A DNA stretch of 12,187 nt from CAZSTA01 sp964609495 [NCBI: uncultured bacterium]. GTDB taxonomy: Bacteria; CAZSTA01. Made by a program: the position numbers and the translations under genes. The stretch is taken from NCBI GenBank assembly GCA_964609495.1, contig CAZSTA010000103.1:1-12187 (forward strand), given 5' to 3'. The notes beneath the pieces were generated by a model. That model had not been told where the DNA came from, ran no database searches, and was given only the letters and a program-made list of their open reading frames with translations. Shown in pieces: positions 7,469-12,187 of the stretch (positions are counted from its first letter, which is position 1; each line of letters starts with the position of its first letter).

Positions 7469-7987
7469 ATGCTAGCGGTAAAAATAGTAGTCACGGGCGC
7501 TTTCAATGCGGGAAAAACCGAATTTATTCAAACAATAAGCGATATCGAGGTAACAGCAGGGGAGAGAAGAATAACGGAGGCCACAAAGGTTATAGGGAAA
7601 GAAGTGGCAATGGACTTCGGAAGGATAAGTATTTCTGATGATTTAGTTCTCTACTTGTTTGGGACCCCAGGGCAAAAGAGTTTCGATTTTATGTGGGATA
7701 TTCTCTCTCGGGAGATGTTAGGTTTCATAATTATCGTGGATAGCACTCAACCAGGGACATTTCAAGAGACGAAGGAGGTGATAGATTATTTCGAGAAATT
7801 ATCTGGAGTTCCTTTTGTCATTGCGGCTAATAAGCGAGATATGCCCGAGGCAGTCCCTTTAGAGGAACTCCGTCAAAAGTTAGATTTAGATGATAGGGTG
7901 GAGATCTTGTCTTGTGTGGCTTTCGATAAGGAGAGCGTAAAAAAGGTGATTTTGAAGTTATTGTATCTAGTATTGGAGAATATGTAG
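7469..7987 (+). CDS. Ras-like small GTPase (MglA/CvnD-type, COG2229-like)
   Basis: This 172-residue single-domain P-loop GTPase has all the guanine-binding motifs. G1 is GAFNAGKT (10-17); a conserved TEAT (36-39) lies in the switch I region; FGTPGQ (64-69) is G3, with Gln69 where Ras has Gln61; NKRD (121-124) is G4, giving guanine specificity; SCVA (148-151) is G5. The AMDFGRISISDDLVLYLFGTPGQ stretch (47-69, containing MDFGR) and FMWD (74-77) are typical of the bacterial GTPases paired with Roadblock proteins, such as CvnD in Streptomyces conservons. MglA of Myxococcus is a more distant relative. The protein has no membrane segment or lipidation motif. It starts 11 nt after the DUF4388 gene and is flanked at a distance by two Roadblock genes, its likely regulators. 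Confidence 0.95.
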   Translation: MLAVKIVVTGAFNAGKTEFIQTISDIEVTAGERRITEATKVIGKEVAMDFGRISISDDLVLYLFGTPGQKSFDFMWDILSREMLGFIIIVDSTQPGTFQETKEVIDYFEKLSGVPFVIAANKRDMPEAVPLEELRQKLDLDDRVEILSCVAFDKESVKKVILKLLYLVLENM

Positions 7988-8011
7988 AGTTATATCTGCG
8001 GGTCAAGAAAA

Positions 8012-8031
8012 CCCCGAGGCTTGTCTCGGGG
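8012..8031. terminator. GC-rich hairpin between GTPase and Roadblock 2 genes
   Basis: CCCCGAG (8012-8018) pairs with CTCGGGG (8025-8031), plus one inner G-T pair, leaving a 4-nt loop. Outer GGGT (8000-8003) and ACCC (8038-8041) could extend it imperfectly. On the + strand no T-tract follows, so full termination is doubtful; it may attenuate or stabilise transcript ends. On the - strand the stem is followed by TTTTCTTG, a better terminator form, but no - strand gene is visible here. Confidence 0.4.
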
Positions 8032-8091
8032 AGTGTCACCCTGGGGGGAATTTATTCAGTATGATATCAATTATAGAGGAGAGATAAATAG

Positions 8092-8466
8092 ATGCCTTTA
8101 AGCAAAGCTGAGAGGATGGAGAATATCCTCAGAACTCTGCGAAGTGCTGCTCCAGGCATTCTGGCTGATGCGGTAGTTAGTAGGAGTGATGGATTGATCA
8201 TAGCCTCTGCCTTTCCCGCGGATGAGCAAGGGGAGAGGATGGCTGCTATGTCATCCGCTATGCTAAAGGTTGGGGAGAGAGCCGCCCAAGAGTTAGAGGT
8301 GGGTAGTCTGGGACAGATGTTCTTGAGAGGAAAGAACGCTTCCTTATTCCTGGTAGAAGCTGGAGAAAACGCTGTTCTTACCGCTTTAGCTAGTAAAAGT
8401 GCTCAACCAGGTTTAGTTCTTCTCCGCATGAGGAGAGCAGCAGCCGAGATCAGGGAGATAATCTGA
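8092..8466 (+). CDS. Roadblock/LC7 domain protein 2 (paralogue of protein 1)
   Basis: This 124-residue Roadblock/LC7 protein is plainly homologous to the one at 5547-5918 along its whole length. Shared stretches include AVVS followed by DGL and AS.(L/F)PAD (27-44), AAMS.AML..GER.AQEL (51-68), the GENAVLTALA strand (91-100) and the closing R.MRRAA..I helix (112-124). It has one extra residue before DGL. The two copies differ most in the surface helix around 44-50 and after GER, suggesting they are not interchangeable; they could form a heterodimer or bind different partners. The ATG is preceded by AGAGGAGAG (8075-8083). The gene lies 104 nt downstream of the GTPase gene, beyond a hairpin, which may set a different expression level. 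Confidence 0.92.
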   Translation: MPLSKAERMENILRTLRSAAPGILADAVVSRSDGLIIASAFPADEQGERMAAMSSAMLKVGERAAQELEVGSLGQMFLRGKNASLFLVEAGENAVLTALASKSAQPGLVLLRMRRAAAEIREII

Positions 8467-8477
8467 GATGTTTTCTC

Positions 8478-8505
8478 TTATCCTTCCCTTGATTATCAAG
8501 GATAA
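8478..8505. repeat. Overlapping inverted repeats after Roadblock 2 gene
   Basis: TTATCCTT (8478-8485) mirrors AAGGATAA (8498-8505). Nested within is the 15-nt palindrome CCTTGATTATCAAGG (8487-8501), which uses four of the same 3' bases, so in RNA the two stems exclude each other. They lie 12 nt after the Roadblock 2 stop codon. They may be a weak terminator or an operator for the following transporter gene. The remaining 160 nt before the transporter show no convincing promoter and no other structure that I can identify. Confidence 0.4.
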
Positions 8506-8667
8506 TAGTTGGTCTCTAGTTTATGTTTTGTAAGTTTTCTACTTTAAATAAAAGGGAAGGTAGAGAAGGAAAAACGTTACTATTATAGAGATTGAGTGTG
8601 ATCTTCTTGCGGTTGTTTAGGCTTTCCTATTGTGGTGTCTTTCACCAGATATAGATGAGAGGATATC

Positions 8668-11481
8668 TTGCCCACTATCGATGATTTAAGAAGAAGGGTA
8701 TTACGTGGATTAGCTCGTGTCACCTATCAGCATAGTTCATTGGTGTTGCTAGGTGCTGGTCTTATTACTTTAATATTAGGGATCGTAGCTCTGAGGTTAG
8801 AGGCAAAGGTTGATATACCCTCACTACTCGATGATTCGGAGGTGGTGAGACGCTTCGATTATGTTTCGAAGAACTTTGGTAGCGCTAATAGCCTCTTCAT
8901 TCTGGTTGAGAGCGAGAAAGGTGATATAAAATCTGCTGAGGAATACCTCGAAGCTTTGGCAGATAGATTAGAAGAATTGAAGGAAGAGGAAGCCGGAGGA
9001 TGGGTCAAGTTCGTCGATTATAAAATTGATGTTGATTTCTTAAAGGAGCACTCTCTCTTCTATCTTTCCCAAGAGGCTTTAGAGGATATAAGGGAGAGAT
9101 TGCTTTCTAATAAGAAAGAGATAGAATCTCTTCTTTCCCGCTTCGGCTTAGTCAGCTTATACCAAGGGGTTAATGATAGATTAGAGAGGAGAGTAGCTCA
9201 AGGAGAGGTATTCGTTGCGGAAGAGGAGGTGGTGAATGAACTAGGGGCGCTACTCCAACTGGTAAAGGTAACTGAAGGATGGGTAAATAGCGATAGGGAG
9301 GACCGAGACGCAGTAGAGAAGGCGATCACTGATTTTCTGATAGGCGGTCAAGAGGTCGAGGGAACAGAGATGCTCGCCAGCAAGTATTATCTATCGAAGG
9401 ATAAAACCGCTCTCTTGATGATGGTTCAACCCGCCTACCCTACCACCGATGCCAAATATAACGATCCCTTTATCGCCAAAGTGAGAGAGCAGGTGGAGGA
9501 AGTTCATAAAAACTTTCCTTCCCTTGAAATAGGGTTAACTGGAGATCCCGCCTTTATGTCGGAGTGGATGGGGGCTCTTTGGAGGGATGTGAAGTTCATA
9601 TCCTTGATAGCCCTCTTAGGTGTCGTGCTGATAGTGACTCTCTCCTATAGCAAGTTATCTTATCCCTTATTCGCCGCTATTCCTCTCATTATGAGCGCTA
9701 TATGTACCCTCGGCTTCACTGCAATGTTCATCGGATATTTGACTATCTTCACCGCGGTATCCGCCTCGATTATCTTTGGAGTTGGTATAGACTCCTCGAT
9801 ACATCTGATCTCCCGCTATGAGGAGGAGAGGAAGAAGGGGTGGGGGGTTCGAGAGGCAATAGCGATAACTATTACTAGCACTGGACAAAGTGTAGTCACG
9901 GGAGGATTGACAGCCTCCGTTGCCTTCTTTGTCCTGATGATAATGGGTTTCAAGGGTCTATCCGAGGTAGGATTTGTCGCTGGATGCGGGATACTGACCT
10001 GCTTAGTATTTATGCTCTTTCTCATTCCTTCCCTAATATCTATAAAGGAAAGAGCCAGTGAGGCGAAACTACGGGGACATACTAGAGGGAAGAATCCTCT
10101 AAGTATAGGCCCTAGAGCGATAAGTAAAGCTATGGATTTTATAGCCCAGGTGGTAACCACTAACTTCAAGGCTTGTCTGATCGCGGGCTTAATCATAACT
10201 ATCCTCCTCAGCTTCCAATTAAGGAATGTGAAATTCAGCTATAGTTGGTTAGATCTTCAAGCTAGTGGTGGTGATGTCATCAAGTTGCTATATAAGGTTA
10301 TAGATAAGTATGGGAGGTCCTTGGATTATGGGGTAGTGCTTGCTGATAACTTAGAGGAGGCGCGTCGATTGACGGATAAGCTCAAAGCTCAATCGACTAT
10401 CGCCAAGGTCGAATCGATCACCAACTACTTGCCCGAAGATCAAGATGAGAAGAAGGAGATAATCGCCAAGCTGGGAGAAGAAATAGGGTGGCTTAAACCG
10501 AATCCCCAAAGTTCTGAGGAGAAGTTAAATGTCGATCTGCTGGCGGAACAGCTCAAACGGCTAGGGGTCAATATCGAGGAGCTCTCGATCTCCGCTTTCC
10601 TCGGGGGATTAGATCGGATAGCAGACAAGAGCGAGGAATTATCCTCTAACCTCGATGAACTCATACAAGATATAAACTCTCGTGACAAAGATAAAGTTAA
10701 GGTTAGTTTAGATTCTCTCCAAAGGGAAATGGACGACTTGATCCATCAGATCTTTGAGGAGATGAATGTGATGACCAGGGCTCAGGAAGTTACGCTTGAT
10801 AACCTTCCCTTCAATATTAAAGCGATGTTCACGGAAAAGAGCGATAAAGAAGTTGGAAATGGTAAATATATAATCTTAGCCTATCCAGCTGAGAATATCT
10901 GGAACAAGGAGTATTTATTTAAACATCTGGATGAGCTGAAGGGCGTATCCGCTAAATCTACGGGGATCGGAGTTCTATTCGCTCAAATTATGAAGGAGAT
11001 GAGGCAAAATCTAAGGAATACTAGTGTTGCCGCTTTGCTTGTCGTTGCTATGTTGGTATTTGCGGATTATGGGATCTTAAGAACCGCTGCTTTGGCTATG
11101 GTCCCGGTATTGACAGGGATCCTGTGGTTATTAGGGACTATGGGGCTTATAGGAATGAAATTCAATGCGGTGAATATGGCCGCTATACCGATGATCATAG
11201 GAACGGGCGCCGCTTATGGAGTGCATGTCATCCATCGCTATCGTTCGGAGGGGAGAGGGGGAATTGTGCTTGCTCTTTCAAGTTGTGGTAAGGCTGTTCT
11301 TCTCTCAGCCTTTACTACTATGGCTGGTTTTGGAAGTATAGCTTTAGCCTCCCATCAGGGGTTGGCTAGTATAGGTAAGATACTAACTATGGGAGTTTTC
11401 TTTTGTTTGTTAATCTCCCTTACCATCTTACCAGCTATTATATCACTCCTAGAGTGGCGAGGAGAGAAAAACTTGAGTTAA
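8668..11481 (+). CDS. RND-superfamily transporter, HAE3/MMPL type
   Basis: This 937-residue inner-membrane protein has the duplicated RND layout. TM1 (about 23-43) precedes a large extracytoplasmic domain (45-305). TM2-6 follow (about 308-455), with the HAE3 motif GVGIDSSIHLISRYEEE (371-387, Asp375). TM7 (about 502-517) precedes a second loop (520-783) containing a long helical segment (590-705). TM8-12 span about 784-930. This family moves lipids, hopanoids or other hydrophobic molecules with proton flow (HpnN and MmpL are relatives); the substrate here is unknown. The equivalent TM10 motif, GTGAAYGVHVIHRYRSEG (845-862), has Ala849 where paired-Asp members have Asp. The start is TTG with GAGAGGA (8657-8663) 4 nt upstream; no other start keeps TM1. 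No membrane-fusion or outer-membrane partner gene is adjacent. Confidence 0.9.
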   Translation: MPTIDDLRRRVLRGLARVTYQHSSLVLLGAGLITLILGIVALRLEAKVDIPSLLDDSEVVRRFDYVSKNFGSANSLFILVESEKGDIKSAEEYLEALADRLEELKEEEAGGWVKFVDYKIDVDFLKEHSLFYLSQEALEDIRERLLSNKKEIESLLSRFGLVSLYQGVNDRLERRVAQGEVFVAEEEVVNELGALLQLVKVTEGWVNSDREDRDAVEKAITDFLIGGQEVEGTEMLASKYYLSKDKTALLMMVQPAYPTTDAKYNDPFIAKVREQVEEVHKNFPSLEIGLTGDPAFMSEWMGALWRDVKFISLIALLGVVLIVTLSYSKLSYPLFAAIPLIMSAICTLGFTAMFIGYLTIFTAVSASIIFGVGIDSSIHLISRYEEERKKGWGVREAIAITITSTGQSVVTGGLTASVAFFVLMIMGFKGLSEVGFVAGCGILTCLVFMLFLIPSLISIKERASEAKLRGHTRGKNPLSIGPRAISKAMDFIAQVVTTNFKACLIAGLIITILLSFQLRNVKFSYSWLDLQASGGDVIKLLYKVIDKYGRSLDYGVVLADNLEEARRLTDKLKAQSTIAKVESITNYLPEDQDEKKEIIAKLGEEIGWLKPNPQSSEEKLNVDLLAEQLKRLGVNIEELSISAFLGGLDRIADKSEELSSNLDELIQDINSRDKDKVKVSLDSLQREMDDLIHQIFEEMNVMTRAQEVTLDNLPFNIKAMFTEKSDKEVGNGKYIILAYPAENIWNKEYLFKHLDELKGVSAKSTGIGVLFAQIMKEMRQNLRNTSVAALLVVAMLVFADYGILRTAALAMVPVLTGILWLLGTMGLIGMKFNAVNMAAIPMIIGTGAAYGVHVIHRYRSEGRGGIVLALSSCGKAVLLSAFTTMAGFGSIALASHQGLASIGKILTMGVFFCLLISLTILPAIISLLEWRGEKNLS

Positions 11482-11511
11482 GTAGTTTCGAATAGGAGGG
11501 ATAGGGGGAAG

Positions 11512-12187
11512 ATGAGACTGGGAAAGTATGTATGGCAGATGTCAGAAGTTGATAAGGTGAGAATATTGATAATAATTATAAGCGTTCTATTGCTATTATC
11601 AAGTCTCTTAATATTTTTCTTCTACCAAGCGGGTCAGGAGGCGGGAGGAACGAGGGTAAGCGTTATATGGCTTTCCTCTCTCTTGGCGCTTATTTTAGCT
11701 ATCTCTCTATACGGTGGGCTTACAGGGGGGTTACTTGCTGCAGTAGTGATAATCTTCGTCTCAGGCGGAGTTACAACTATTATGAAAAGCTCACTTAGTG
11801 TATTCTGGTTGTTATGTTGTGCTTGGACGGGGATTTTCGGAGGGCTTCTTAGTGATATATTGCGCAGGTGGTATAGGGAGAGCCAGCGACAATTCGCCGA
11901 GATAGGATCTCTTTTAAGGGAGGATAAAGCCACGGGGTTAGATAGCCCTCAGCATTTCGATCTCGAGCTCAGAGCCTCTACCAGAAGGGCCTTACTCTAT
12001 AGGCGAGATCTCGCTTTGATGATGGTTAAGATCGATGATCTTGCCTGGATGAAGGATCGTTATGGAGAGGAGACCCAACAGTATATACTTCAGGAGGTCG
12101 CCGAGATTCTCTCCGGAGGTTTGAGGGGCGCGGATGTTATCGCTAGATATAGCCAGGATGTTTTTGGGGCTTTGTTGCCTAAGACCC
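11512..12187 (+). CDS. Membrane protein with degenerate GGDEF domain (3' end outside the window)
   Basis: The first 225 residues are visible; the gene runs off the window edge. Four membrane helices are predicted at about 17-38, 50-67, 68-86 and 95-114. A short linker (115-137) leads into a GGDEF-like domain. Recognisable parts are DKATGL (138-143, for D.LTGL), LALMMVKIDDL (167-177), DRYGEE (182-187), the helix ILQEVAEIL (192-200), and ADVIARYSQDVFGALLPKT (207-225). The signature GGDEF reads SQDVF (214-218), and the first metal-binding Asp is Lys173, so cyclic di-GMP synthesis is unlikely. It may instead bind a nucleotide or act as a dimerising module; an intact domain could still follow beyond the edge. 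The ATG follows AGGGGGAA (11503-11510) and lies 30 nt after the transporter stop. Confidence 0.8.
   Translation, partial: MRLGKYVWQMSEVDKVRILIIIISVLLLLSSLLIFFFYQAGQEAGGTRVSVIWLSSLLALILAISLYGGLTGGLLAAVVIIFVSGGVTTIMKSSLSVFWLLCCAWTGIFGGLLSDILRRWYRESQRQFAEIGSLLREDKATGLDSPQHFDLELRASTRRALLYRRDLALMMVKIDDLAWMKDRYGEETQQYILQEVAEILSGGLRGADVIARYSQDVFGALLPKT

Noticed and set aside
6552-8553. Shared TTTAAATAAA in two intergenic gaps (6552-6561 and 8543-8552)
   Set aside because: A 10-base AT-only match is expected by chance in a window of this size and composition.
1-12187. CRISPR arrays, tRNA or rRNA genes, transposase genes, prophage genes
   Set aside because: No regularly spaced direct repeats, no cloverleaf or rRNA-like stretches, and no transposase or phage motifs were seen on either strand.

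Overview
The window is bacterial chromosome. All ten genes that can be supported lie on the + strand. Base composition is moderately AT-rich, and Arg codons AGA/AGG and Ile codon ATA are used often. The species cannot be named from this sequence. The fused secDF, then lapA-like and recJ, resembles the secD-secF-recJ neighbourhood of Firmicutes and related lineages. The Roadblock / small GTPase / V4R / DUF4388 genes are typical of Actinobacteria, Chloroflexi, Deinococcus-Thermus, Myxococcota and uncultivated deep-branching phyla. My best guess is an uncultivated, possibly thermophilic, deep-branching bacterium (low confidence).

Layout. Positions 1-285 are non-coding: one copy of a GC-rich dispersed palindromic repeat, a near-consensus housekeeping promoter (TTGACA, 17 nt, TATACT), and a leader of about 110 nt carrying a 29-bp near-perfect palindrome. 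Positions 286-5495 are a tight housekeeping run: secDF (fused Sec translocase accessory subunit), a LapA-domain membrane protein, and recJ (single-strand exonuclease with a RecQ-helicase-like C-terminal extension). Positions 5547-8466 are a signalling cluster: Roadblock/LC7 protein 1, a V4R-domain protein, a DUF4388 (PatA N-terminal type) protein, a Ras-like GTPase of the MglA/CvnD group, and Roadblock/LC7 protein 2, a paralogue of the first. Positions 8668-11481 encode an RND-superfamily (HAE3/MMPL type) membrane transporter. From 11512 to the window edge is the 5' part of a membrane-anchored protein with a degenerate GGDEF domain.

How they may work together. The first three genes serve protein export, envelope biology and DNA repair. 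The 5547-8466 block looks like a bacterial small-GTPase switch. The P-loop GTPase would be the switch. The two Roadblock proteins would be candidate GTPase-activating or scaffold subunits, as MglB is for MglA. V4R would be a small-molecule or metal-dependent sensor, and DUF4388 an adaptor. No histidine kinase, receiver domain or DUF742 protein is visible, so this is not a standard Streptomyces conservon. The transporter and the degenerate-GGDEF membrane protein follow on the same strand and may be effectors or simply neighbours; that link is inference. The most interesting items are this GTPase module, the helicase-like RecJ tail, the loss of the TM10 aspartate in the RND transporter, the degenerate GGDEF motif, and the stacked inverted repeats upstream of the DUF4388 gene.
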